From assembly GCA_003229935.1 (NCBI GenBank), contig QIGD01000017.1:1-23436 (forward strand): a stretch of 23,436 nucleotides of DNA. Reading direction: 5' to 3'. The DNA comes from Methanobacteriota archaeon. Lineage in GTDB: Archaea > Hydrothermarchaeota > Hydrothermarchaeia > Hydrothermarchaeales > BMS3B. The position numbers were made by a program, and so were the translations under genes. Below, piece by piece: positions 1 to 6,081 of this stretch. A model generated the notes under the pieces. That model worked only from the letters and a program-made list of their open reading frames with translations, was not told the DNA's origin and did not search any database. How positions within the stretch are numbered: the stretch's first letter is position 1; every line of letters begins with the position of its first letter.

Positions 1-152
1 TTACAGAGCAGAGGACTTGAGGAGCATCCTTTGGTGTGTTCTCGAACTCTACCAATAACTTCTGCATCTTTTACAACGCCTCCTAATCAACTAATTGCTC
101 TTATTCCTCACGGAACAAGCCCACGACTTTAGTCGTGGGTGATTGACAATCT
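1..152. mobile_element. Probable IS200/IS605-type (TnpB-associated) element end, partial
   Basis: Bases 120-139 form a compact hairpin: cccacgac pairs with gtcgtggg around a ttta loop, followed by tgattgac. Hairpins of this form just inside an element end, followed by a short TTGAC-like cleavage sequence, are typical of single-strand-transposing IS200/IS605 elements and the TnpB-only (IS1341-like) ones common in archaea. Bases 1-119 contain no recognisable tnpB C-terminus; one plus-strand frame is open from base 1 to a TAG inside the hairpin, but its peptide is not convincing. The element would extend beyond the left edge. The hairpin lies 13 bases from the fwdD stop codon. Family assignment rests only on the hairpin form, and the orientation is not certain. 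A simple fwdD 3' hairpin is the alternative. Confidence 0.45.
120..139. repeat. Perfect hairpin (8-9 bp stem)
   Basis: cccacgact is followed directly by a tt spacer and agtcgtggg, giving a 9-bp inverted repeat. It folds in practice as an 8-bp stem with a ttta tetraloop. No poly-T tract follows on either side, so it does not look like an archaeal terminator. It fits the subterminal hairpin recognised by TnpA-type transposases. Confidence 0.75.
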
Positions 153-560
153 TCACCCTTTATCTTCAAGAAATTTTGAATAGAGAGTTTCAACCAGTTC
201 TTCAGTACCAAGCACCTTGTCATCTGGAGCAGGCACAACCGTTGCCTTTATTCCTTTAAAGGGAGGCATGCCGGTACCGTCTGTACCTGAACCTACAAGT
301 GTATTTGCCCATGGCCCCAGTGGCATAAATGCTATTCCCTCATGAGGTACATCCTTTGATTTTACTGCCTTTACAGCAACACTCCCTGCTGGGGTTTCAA
401 TTTTGACTGTATCGCCCTCCCTGACCCCTATTTTCACCATATCATTAGGGTCTAACTCCACAGAAGCACAGGCTCTGGAAAAATTCTCAAGATTTTTTCC
501 TTTTTCCATGGCTTCACCCTGTGCCACAGTCCTTCCAGTTATGAGAGTGAATTCCAGCAT
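153..560 (-). CDS. fwdD: Formylmethanofuran dehydrogenase subunit D (molybdopterin dinucleotide-binding)
   Basis: This 135-residue protein is the small molybdopterin-dinucleotide-binding subunit of the formylmethanofuran dehydrogenase complex, which reversibly interconverts CO2 and formyl-methanofuran in the C1 pathway. The conserved block GIAFMPLGPWANTLVGSGTD (residues 75-94) followed by GTGMPPFKG is diagnostic of FwdD/FmdD and contacts the pterin cofactor. The family N-terminus is also present: a TLITGRT start and RACASVELDPNDM. ATG at 560 is chosen over a longer frame because GAGGT sits 6 bases upstream and the protein then starts at the family position (MLEFTLITGRT). It begins 4 bases after the stop of fwdG, so the two are co-transcribed. 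FwdB, FwdA and FwdC are not in the window and would be expected past the left edge, beyond the putative insertion-element end. Confidence 0.93.
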   Translation of the reverse strand: MLEFTLITGRTVAQGEAMEKGKNLENFSRACASVELDPNDMVKIGVREGDTVKIETPAGSVAVKAVKSKDVPHEGIAFMPLGPWANTLVGSGTDGTGMPPFKGIKATVVPAPDDKVLGTEELVETLYSKFLEDKG

Positions 561-564
561 ATTT

Positions 565-1248
565 TTACCTCTTCTCAAGTTTGGTAACAAGCTCTTCTTT
601 TACTCTGTCAAGTTTTCCTGTCTCAAGCATGAACCTTATCTTTACGGTGTTGAACCTATCAATCACACTATCAATGGTTTTTCTGAGCTTTTCTGCCTTT
701 TCAAGGTCAACTGTTAGTTCTGCCACTTCTTCAACTTCCTTCTCTTTCTCCTCTACCATAGGAGGCTCACTTGTGTAAATATATCCAACTTTGTGGTCTT
801 CTTCAATTTTACCTACTTCAAATATCTTATTTTCAGTCTTAAGTGTGAATATCAAATTTAATACAAGTCTATTTGGAATTTCAAGTTTTTCTATAATCTG
901 CTCTATGGATAGAGGACCTTCCTTCTTTATTATATCATAAACAACGGCTTTTTCTCCTGTCATCCACAGATTATCAGCAGAAAGCTTTACTTCAAGCTTC
1001 TGTGGCTCCTGTACTTCAATTTCTATTGCACTGTAACCGCAGGAACTGACACAGGTTCCGCAACCTGTGCAGAACTCAGGGTCATATATTTTTACTGCAC
1101 CAGTGGTAACTCCAAAGTTTCTCTGCTCATCTGAGCCAGACCCACCAGCTATACTGCTATCGCTGAAAGCGCTTACAGGGCATACAACAATACAGTTGCC
1201 GCACCCTTGACATAGTTCTTCATCTATTTTTAAAGTGAAGTTACCCAT
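565..1248 (-). CDS. fwdG: FwdG-type ferredoxin with C-terminal winged-helix and coiled-coil extension
   Basis: Residues 1-80 match the small FwdG ferredoxin of formylmethanofuran dehydrogenase: two [4Fe-4S] motifs, C13-x2-C16-x2-C19-x3-C23-P and C60-x2-C63-x2-C66-x3-C70 followed by G instead of the usual P. It would pass electrons between the polyferredoxin FwdF and the catalytic FwdB. Ordinary FwdG is only about 80 residues; this protein is 227. Residues about 98-152 look like a winged helix-turn-helix (GPLSIEQIIEKLEIPNRLVL, then a basic second helix and a short wing), and residues about 164-227 are highly charged and probably coiled-coil. The start at 1248 is chosen because GGGTGA lies 6 bases upstream and only 5 bases separate it from the fwdF stop; a longer reading to 1299 would overlap fwdF by 46 bases. 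The role of the extension is unknown. Confidence 0.85.
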   Translation of the reverse strand: MGNFTLKIDEELCQGCGNCIVVCPVSAFSDSSIAGGSGSDEQRNFGVTTGAVKIYDPEFCTGCGTCVSSCGYSAIEIEVQEPQKLEVKLSADNLWMTGEKAVVYDIIKKEGPLSIEQIIEKLEIPNRLVLNLIFTLKTENKIFEVGKIEEDHKVGYIYTSEPPMVEEKEKEVEEVAELTVDLEKAEKLRKTIDSVIDRFNTVKIRFMLETGKLDRVKEELVTKLEKR

Positions 1249-1253
1249 AATTT

Positions 1254-2099
1254 TCACCCTACAAAACTTTTGAAGGCTTTTTTCCATGCCTTTGTCCAAG
1301 ACTTTTCTTCACCCTTTGTGTAGTTCACACTGCTCCTCTTAAGTGTTATTGCATTCACAGGGCACACCTTCTCACATGCGGAACAGAAACAGCATATCTG
1401 AGTTGCAACTTCAACTTTCGATACTTTCTCCCAGGGTTTGTTATAATTGGGAAGGTAAATAGCACCAGTAGGACATATCTCCTCGCAGCTCCCACAGCCC
1501 TGGCATGTTTCTTGGTCAACAATTAATTCGCCATCAAAGATTTTATTCACCTTTATAGCTTCAGTGGGACAGGCTATCTCACAGGCAGAGCAGAAAACGC
1601 ATTTATCTTCGCCTCTCTCCATGGTGTTTATGTTTTTGCCTTCAACTTCTTTAATGCCTGCAAAGGTTATGGCATTTTGGGGACATACATTCATACAATC
1701 TTCGCAGGCTTCAAGCTTCTCTTTATTTTTCATGCTGCATTTATTCTGATTGAATAGATGAATTCCCTCATAGTTCACAAAATCTCTATTATTTCTAACA
1801 CTTTTCCCATCTATTTCAACGTTTATGGAATTAAAAAGGCAGGTTGCGCTACATATTCCGCAGAGTACACACTTTTCAGCGTCTATAGAAATATGTGGTA
1901 CATCAGAAAATCCTTTATTTATGGCTCCGATAGGGCCAAGAGAAACAGCCTTTGTGGGACAGGCTTCAACGCACATTCCGCATCCAGTGCACATGTCTTT
2001 ATCGTAGATAAGCCTTCTCTTTTCTCTGGTAGAATCCCTCTCAAAAAGCATGATACCTTCATTAAACTTAAGGGTGTAACTGAGCTCATCTTCACTCAT
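1254..2099 (-). CDS. fwdF: Polyferredoxin subunit FwdF of formylmethanofuran dehydrogenase
   Basis: This 281-residue protein has six ferredoxin cysteine clusters: C37/40/43/47, C77/80/83/87, C121/132/135/139, C167/170/173/177, C199/202/205/209, and C237/239/242/246 (the last in ICCFCSACEKVCP, where C236 is an alternative first ligand). FwdF is the electron wire that feeds formylmethanofuran dehydrogenase, and its position directly upstream of fwdG and fwdD supports the name. Structurally known FwdF has eight clusters, so this is a shorter, six-cluster form. The third cluster is unusual because ten residues separate its first and second cysteines. ATG at 2099 is preferred to the GTG at 2108 because GGTGA lies 6 bases upstream and overlaps that GTG. 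A TATA-like box in the gap behind it suggests it heads its own transcript. Confidence 0.88.
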   Translation of the reverse strand: MSEDELSYTLKFNEGIMLFERDSTREKRRLIYDKDMCTGCGMCVEACPTKAVSLGPIGAINKGFSDVPHISIDAEKCVLCGICSATCLFNSINVEIDGKSVRNNRDFVNYEGIHLFNQNKCSMKNKEKLEACEDCMNVCPQNAITFAGIKEVEGKNINTMERGEDKCVFCSACEIACPTEAIKVNKIFDGELIVDQETCQGCGSCEEICPTGAIYLPNYNKPWEKVSKVEVATQICCFCSACEKVCPVNAITLKRSSVNYTKGEEKSWTKAWKKAFKSFVG

Positions 2100-2161
2100 G
2101 ATAATCACCAGAATAATTTGTCATGATTTTTCATGTATGTCTTATTGTTAACGATATAAAT
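2100..2161 (-). promoter_or_regulatory. Promoter and leader of the fwdFGD operon
   Basis: Read on the minus strand, this 62-base gap begins with a TATA-like box TTTATATC (about 2161-2154), which would place transcription start near 2130. A leader of about 30 bases follows, ending in GGTGATTATC before the fwdF ATG. A short inverted repeat, catgatttttcatg (2122-2135), straddles the expected start site and could be an operator. Box position is judged by eye against the usual archaeal spacing of about 26 bases. Confidence 0.45.
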
Positions 2162-2707
2162 TTATCTGTTCAACTCTTTTCTAGCGAGTTCAAAAATATC
2201 ATTTCCAGAGCTATCGTTTGCAACTATGAGGGGGAATCTATCCATTTCAAGTTTATATAGCGCCTCTGGACCAAGCTCGGGATAAGCAATCAACTGTGAT
2301 TTTCTTATTCTTTTTGCTGCAAGGGCACCTGCACCTCCTATGGCTACAAAGTAAACCGCTTTGTTTTTAACTATAGATTCTCTGACCTCCATGCTCCTTT
2401 TGCCCTTACCTATCATCCCTTTCAATCCCAGTTCCAGAAGTCTTGGGGTATAGCTGTCCATCCTTGAAGAAGTTGTGGGACCGGCTGCTCCAATTATTTT
2501 ACCGGGAGGTGATGGTGTCGGGCCCATATAGTAAATCACCTGCCCCTCTATATCAAAAGGCATAGCTTCATGGTTCTCAAGGGCATCAAAAAACTTTTTA
2601 TGTGTGGCATCCCTTGCCGAGTATACAGTACCTGAAAGTTCAACCATGTCCCCAGCTTTGAGTCTGAGGATTGTTTCTTCAGTCAGTGGCATTTTAATGT
2701 GAATCAT
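2162..2707 (-). CDS. Fumarate hydratase class I, beta subunit
   Basis: This 181-residue protein is the C-terminal-domain (beta) subunit of the heterodimeric, oxygen-sensitive [4Fe-4S] class I fumarase, which interconverts fumarate and malate in the partial or reductive citric acid cycle. Family motifs are clear: the SGTVYSARDATHK substrate loop (residues 25-37), YYMGPTPSPPGK (60-70), GAAGPTTSSRMD (73-84) and IGKGKRS (99-105). ATG at 2707 has a strong GGAGGTG site four bases upstream, and its ATGA overlaps the stop codon of the alpha-subunit gene, so the subunits are translationally coupled. L-tartrate dehydratase beta subunits are the closest alternative family; context (a single pair beside C1 genes) favours fumarase. 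Confidence 0.9.
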   Translation of the reverse strand: MIHIKMPLTEETILRLKAGDMVELSGTVYSARDATHKKFFDALENHEAMPFDIEGQVIYYMGPTPSPPGKIIGAAGPTTSSRMDSYTPRLLELGLKGMIGKGKRSMEVRESIVKNKAVYFVAIGGAGALAAKRIRKSQLIAYPELGPEALYKLEMDRFPLIVANDSSGNDIFELARKELNR

Positions 2708-3546
2708 AATTCCACCTCCCTGTATCTGTGAGCATGGCATTCAATAACAACAGCCACAGGTAAGGAGCCAATGTGACAGGGAGCTTCCTCAATATGAACC
2801 TCTAGGGCTGTAACTCTTCCACCCATACCCTGTGGCCCTATACCTAGATTGTTTATTTCCTCAAGAAGCTCCTTTTCCTTTTCAGTATAGAAGGTTTCTC
2901 TGTGCTCAGAACCTATCCCTCTGTAGAGTGCATTTTTGGCAAGGAGTGGAACTTTTTCCAGATTCCCTCCTATTCCAAGCCCGATTATTATAGGAGGGCA
3001 GGGGTTGGGACCAGCCTCTTTGACTGTTTCCAGTACAAAGCTCTTTATACCTTCCCATCCTTCAGCAGGCTTGAGCATCTTAACCTTCGACATATTTTCA
3101 CTGCCCGAACCCCTTGCACAGAATTTAATCCTGAGCCTGTCGCCTTTAACAAGCTTTATATGTACAATTGCAGGTGTATTATCGCCTGTATTTTCTCTCC
3201 TAAGAGGGTCATTGACTATAGATTTTCTAAGATAGCCTTTTTTATATCCTCTTCTCACACCTTCATTTAAAGCATCAATGAAACCAGGAGAATCAAATAT
3301 AACCTCTTCTCCTAGCTCTACAAAGATTATAGCCACTCCTGTGTCCTGACAGTAGGGTATCCATTCTTTTTCAGCAATTTGGGCATTTTCCAGAAGTTTT
3401 TCAAGTACATGTTTTCCAAGGTCAGACGTCTCAATTTTAAGAGCATTATCAATCTTTTCTGTCATCTCTTTTTTTGCTATGTAACATGACTCAATTGCGA
3501 GCTTTTCCACAGTTTCAATTATCTTTTCAAGTCTGACAGTGCGCAT
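2704..3546 (-). CDS. Fumarate hydratase class I, alpha subunit
   Basis: This is the 280-residue iron-sulfur subunit of class I fumarase. The three cysteines expected to ligate the catalytic [4Fe-4S] cluster are visible: C66 in PYCQDTG, C183 in GPNPCPP and C257 in APCHIGSLP. The conserved NDPLRRENTGDNTPAIVHI (112-130) and ARGSGSENMSK (144-154) blocks are also present, and length is normal for the separate alpha subunit. The gene heads a two-gene operon with the beta subunit. There is no clear ribosome site before the ATG at 3546, but CTTTTATTG lies about 25 bases upstream, which fits a leaderless mRNA. Tartrate dehydratase alpha is the main alternative. Confidence 0.92.
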   Translation of the reverse strand: MRTVRLEKIIETVEKLAIESCYIAKKEMTEKIDNALKIETSDLGKHVLEKLLENAQIAEKEWIPYCQDTGVAIIFVELGEEVIFDSPGFIDALNEGVRRGYKKGYLRKSIVNDPLRRENTGDNTPAIVHIKLVKGDRLRIKFCARGSGSENMSKVKMLKPAEGWEGIKSFVLETVKEAGPNPCPPIIIGLGIGGNLEKVPLLAKNALYRGIGSEHRETFYTEKEKELLEEINNLGIGPQGMGGRVTALEVHIEEAPCHIGSLPVAVVIECHAHRYREVEL

Positions 3547-3580
3547 GACTCAGTTTCATTCTTGCACAATAAAAGTTTTT
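3547..3580 (-). promoter_or_regulatory. Leaderless promoter of the fumarase operon
   Basis: On the minus strand a TATA-like CTTTTATTG (3575-3567) is centred about 25 bases before the ATG at 3546. No Shine-Dalgarno sequence lies between them, so the transcript probably starts at or next to the start codon. Confidence 0.45.
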
Positions 3581-3651
3581 CTTTCTTTTTAGAACTAAGT
3601 GTGATTCAAAGAATGTGCCACATATTTAGACAAATATATGTTTCAAGTTTT

Positions 3652-3718
3652 CATAAACCTATCTTTCTCTGGATTTATACCTTAATCTCAGGGGTTCTTA
3701 TAATTTAGAAGGTTTATG
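3652..3718. repeat. 9-bp inverted repeat flanking 49 bases
   Basis: cataaacct at 3652-3660 and its exact complement aggtttatg at 3710-3718 flank an AT-rich core. It could be a weak hairpin, a binding site pair or chance. No function is inferred. Confidence 0.35.
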
Positions 3719-3875
3719 TTTCTTATATCACCAAAATCAAGAAGATCTATAGCTTTGCTGAGGTTAGTTCACAGCGTTTTTCACAGATTCATAATTCAGC
3801 AAGCTTCTGAAGGTCTTTTGTTGAATTAATTCCCGGTGAATCATCCCAGGCGTTTAATTTTTGAATGCCAGACAT
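3688..3875 (-). pseudogene. Decayed coding fragments
   Basis: Reading the minus strand from an ATG at 3875, 28 codons (MSGIQKLNAWDDSPGINSTK, then DLQKLAEL) end at a TGA at 3789. The neighbouring frame continues with NYESVKNAVN to a stop at 3764, and protein-like sequence resumes from 3768 to 3688 (TNLSKAIDLLDFGDIRNINL...). Segments with coding character that hop between frames suggest an eroded gene. No family is recognised. The fragments lie just downstream of the mosaic ORF ending at 3877, so both may be remains of one accessory locus. The rest of 3547-3687 shows no gene, only a 9-bp inverted repeat. Confidence 0.3.
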
Positions 3876-3876
3876 A

Positions 3877-4134
3877 TCAATATATTTCAAGAATTCCATT
3901 CTTAAAGTCTATATTGATTTCAAAATTTCTCAGGAAGCTCAGCCCAATTTCTCCTGTATAAAAATGATAGGTGTATTTATCCACAGAATTCTTCATAACC
4001 TCGTAAATCTCACTCTTTACTTTACTATGGGCAAGAACTTTGACTTCTGTCGGATTTCCAATTTCATCCTCTTCTAAAACTTCAACAAGGACCCACTCGT
4101 TACTGTACTCCTTTTTTACCTCCTCTATTTTCAT
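3877..4134 (-). CDS. Small hypothetical protein, possible mosaic of two neighbouring families
   Basis: This is an 85-residue ORF with a good ribosome site (AGGTGA five bases before the ATG at 4134). Residues 1-63 resemble a small archaeal/cyanobacterial hypothetical family with the pattern EWVLVEVLEEDELG...VxVxAHSK...IYxxMK...YxFYTGEI. In genomes where I know this pattern, it sits just upstream of a retropepsin-like aspartic protease gene. Residues 64-85 (GLSFLRNFEINIDFKNGILE) instead resemble the C-terminal strand pair of such proteases (typically GxDFLxxFxxxFDFxxxxxxL). This suggests an internal deletion joined the head of the first gene to the tail of the second, removing the catalytic DTG region. 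Both resemblances are from memory and not computed. It may be a dead remnant or a small expressed protein. Confidence 0.55.
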   Translation of the reverse strand: MKIEEVKKEYSNEWVLVEVLEEDEIGNPTEVKVLAHSKVKSEIYEVMKNSVDKYTYHFYTGEIGLSFLRNFEINIDFKNGILEIY

Positions 4135-4203
4135 TTATATCACCTGCAATATAATATTATGTGATGATAACCTTATAATTGGTTCGCATGATTTGAATGC
4201 ATT

Positions 4204-4313
4204 GTCTCTATGTCTTTCTGTTCTCTTTCAGAGACATAAGGAGACCATCCAATTAGAACCAGAGTTTTAAGGGGGTAATTGGATGTTGTCATAAGGTAAT
4301 AATTTCTCTTATG
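4204..4313. repeat. Three consecutive inverted repeats (candidate structured RNA or small mobile remnant)
   Basis: Three stem-loops follow one another. The first is tatgtct (4209-4215) with agacata (4232-4238), with an alternative pairing gtctct (4204-4209) / agagac (4230-4235). The second is catccaatta (4246-4255) with taattggatg (4276-4285), a perfect 10-bp stem with a 20-base loop. The third is cataag (4290-4295) with cttatg (4308-4313). The heptamer cataagg occurs at 4235 and 4290. A minus-strand frame crosses this region, but it shows no ribosome site and no recognisable family. On the minus strand the structures lie 70-180 bases upstream of the ORF starting at 4134. On the plus strand they lie well ahead of the cupin gene. 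Confidence 0.5.
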
Positions 4314-4390
4314 GAGGCCATTTATATATTCTTGTTTGTGTATATTCCCCCTCTGCATCTTTATGAACCAGAAAATTCACCAAATTTTGG

Positions 4391-4537
4391 TTTTTATATA
4401 GTCTGATGTTTTAGCGGATGTGAAATGCATAGCAAAGGAGTTTGGGTAGGGGACGCATCTGAATAAATACCTACTGAGAACATGTTCGCAGATAGGATTA
4501 AAACCCTATGAACGCATATTTATAATTGTGATAGAAA
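4391..4537 (+). promoter_or_regulatory. Promoter and long structured leader of the cupin gene
   Basis: A TATA-like tttttatata (4391-4400) predicts transcription start near 4422, about 115 bases before the ATG at 4538. Within the leader four short arms alternate: gtagg (4446-4450), cctac (4470-4474), atagg (4492-4496) and cctat (4505-4509). Arms 1/2 and 3/4 can pair, or 2/3 through ccta/tagg, so alternative folds are possible. A gtgat ribosome-site-like sequence lies five bases before the ATG. No known riboswitch class was recognised. A second A/T-rich box (atttataat, 4519-4527) is too close to the ATG to serve it. Confidence 0.3.
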
Positions 4538-4852
4538 ATGCAGGTAATAAATTTAGACGAATATGCGCAGTTCAGGGAAGATGGGTACAACCTCAGGCTA
4601 CTCCACGACTCACCTAACTGGCGGATAATGAACTTCAACTTTGAGGCAGGGCAGGAGCTGCCTGTGCACAGTCACGATGTTGAAAGTGAGGTTATGATTC
4701 TTGTACTGACCGGAGAAGGATACTTCACTGGCGGGGAGAGCGAGATTGAAGCTAAGTCTGGGAGTATGTTGATAAGCAAAGTAGATGAGCCTCACGGCAT
4801 TAAGGCAACCACACGTATGCGTGTTCTGGTTGCGATTGCTCCGCCGATATAG
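4538..4852 (+). CDS. Small single-domain cupin protein
   Basis: This 104-residue protein is one conserved cupin barrel. Motif 1 reads G38-x5-H44-x-H46-x4-E51-x7-G59 (AGQELPVHSHDVESEVMILV), and motif 2 contributes H86 in DEPHGI, giving a plausible three-His/one-Glu metal site. Such stand-alone cupins can be isomerases, dioxygenases or ligand sensors, and the sequence does not say which. The gene stands alone on the plus strand between unrelated minus-strand genes. It looks compositionally different: it uses cgg, cgt, gcg and ccg codons and is richer in G+C than its neighbours, suggesting recent acquisition. The start has gtgat upstream at good spacing. Confidence 0.82.
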   Translation: MQVINLDEYAQFREDGYNLRLLHDSPNWRIMNFNFEAGQELPVHSHDVESEVMILVLTGEGYFTGGESEIEAKSGSMLISKVDEPHGIKATTRMRVLVAIAPPI

Positions 4853-4908
4853 CTTTCATCCTGTCTGTGTCCTATTAATTTCCAAATATAACTCTCAAAT
4901 ATTCGACT

Positions 4909-6081
4909 TCAAATCTTTCTGAGCTCTCCCAGAAGTTCTGCACTCCTCCTCGTTCCCAGAGCCCTGAAAATTCTGTAACCATGCCTGAGAACAACTTTCA
5001 GAAGAAAACTGTGCCTATCAAAACTGAAGTTTTTCTTTATCTCCTCAACAGCCTCCTTATCCAGAGTTCTGAAAATCCTATCAAGCTCCTCCCTAGTAAG
5101 AGAGTAAAAGAGCTTCGAAAAATGCAGCCCGAAGTTTATCTCTCTGCCTATGTTTTTCTTCCACAACTTTTCATACCTGCTTAAAGAGCCTTCTGAGAAA
5201 TCACTGGCATCTTTTAATACTTCTGCTGCCAGCTTTCCAGATGTTATGCCAAAGATTACTCCACCCCCTGTAATCGGCTTTATGAAGCCGGCAGCTTCGC
5301 CCACTATTAGCAAATTTTCAGCATATGTTTTATTAATAATTCCAAGAGGTATAACATCTCCAGTCTCGGCAAGAATTTCACTTTCTATCCCATTTTCACT
5401 GACAAACTTTTTTAAGGCAGATTTTGGTGAAAGAGTTGCACCTCTTGAACACAGACCAACTCTGCATCTCTCGCCTGCAGGAACCTGCCAGGCAAAGAAA
5501 TTTCTGGCATAATGAGTAAAATAAACATCAGTCAGCTCAGCACTGCAATTTACCTCCAGCTGATAGCAGGATAGTATCTGGTCTGGTTTCCATTTCTCCC
5601 TGAGCCCCTGAGAAAGAGCAATCTCTGACCTGAAACCGTCAGCCCCTATGAGAACCTTTGCCTCTACTTCTTCAATCTTACCTTCTCTAAGAAGTTTTAT
5701 GCTCCACCTTTTTCCCTTCCTCTCAACCTTTACCACTCTGGTAGAGGTGAGAATTTCGGCACCTTCATCAAGAGCATTTTCACCAAGCCCTCCGTCGAAA
5801 GCTGCTCTATCCACAACTACGGCAACAGGTTTTGAAAAAGAGAATTCAATGTTTTCAGCGTTAGAGTGAAGCCTTGCAGACCTGATATAACTCAGAACAG
5901 AGCTTTTATAATCAATACCCAGCCTTTCAAGAGACTTTATGCCGAGAACTCCTGTGCAGCTGATATTTCCTAATTCATGATGCTCTTCGGCAACACCAAC
6001 CTTAAATTCTGAGGCAAGTTCTCCTGCACATGCCAGACCTGCTGGTCCTGCCCCTACAATAAACATATCGAAATGTATCAA
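4909..6081 (-). CDS. Geranylgeranyl reductase family FAD-dependent oxidoreductase
   Basis: This 390-residue flavoprotein belongs to the family that saturates isoprenoid chains of archaeal ether lipids. Visible parts are the N-terminal dinucleotide fold FIVGAGPAG (residues 7-15), the conserved cysteine region SCTGVLGIKSLERLGI (41-56), the GADGFRS motif (146-152), the aromatic FFAWQVPAG motif (195-203) and the second FAD motif GEAAGFIKPITGGGV (261-275). TTG at 6081 is chosen as start: GGTGATT lies just upstream, the TTGA overlaps the stop of the Usp-like gene (translational coupling), and it leaves the family-typical seven residues before GAGPAG. The internal ATG at 6066 has no ribosome site. 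Related FixC-like or halogenase-like flavoproteins are alternatives; the exact double bond reduced is unknown. Confidence 0.88.
   Translation of the reverse strand: MIHFDMFIVGAGPAGLACAGELASEFKVGVAEEHHELGNISCTGVLGIKSLERLGIDYKSSVLSYIRSARLHSNAENIEFSFSKPVAVVVDRAAFDGGLGENALDEGAEILTSTRVVKVERKGKRWSIKLLREGKIEEVEAKVLIGADGFRSEIALSQGLREKWKPDQILSCYQLEVNCSAELTDVYFTHYARNFFAWQVPAGERCRVGLCSRGATLSPKSALKKFVSENGIESEILAETGDVIPLGIINKTYAENLLIVGEAAGFIKPITGGGVIFGITSGKLAAEVLKDASDFSEGSLSRYEKLWKKNIGREINFGLHFSKLFYSLTREELDRIFRTLDKEAVEEIKKNFSFDRHSFLLKVVLRHGYRIFRALGTRRSAELLGELRKI

Noticed and set aside
1..131. Plus-strand open frame as a TnpB C-terminus
   Set aside because: The peptide (LQSRGLEEHPLVCSRT...) has no zinc-finger or RuvC residues and looks like a non-coding translation.
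1758..2126. Plus-strand 122-codon frame opposite fwdF
   Set aside because: It mirrors the cysteine-rich coding frame of fwdF and is a shadow of it.
4173..4358. Minus-strand 61-codon frame over the hairpin region
   Set aside because: It has no ribosome site, no family resemblance, and coincides with the inverted repeats, so structure explains the sequence better than coding.
4401..4470. Possible box C/D small RNA (tgatgtt ... ctga)
   Set aside because: The C-box is not RTGATGA, no internal D'/C' pair was found, and no kink-turn stem is visible.
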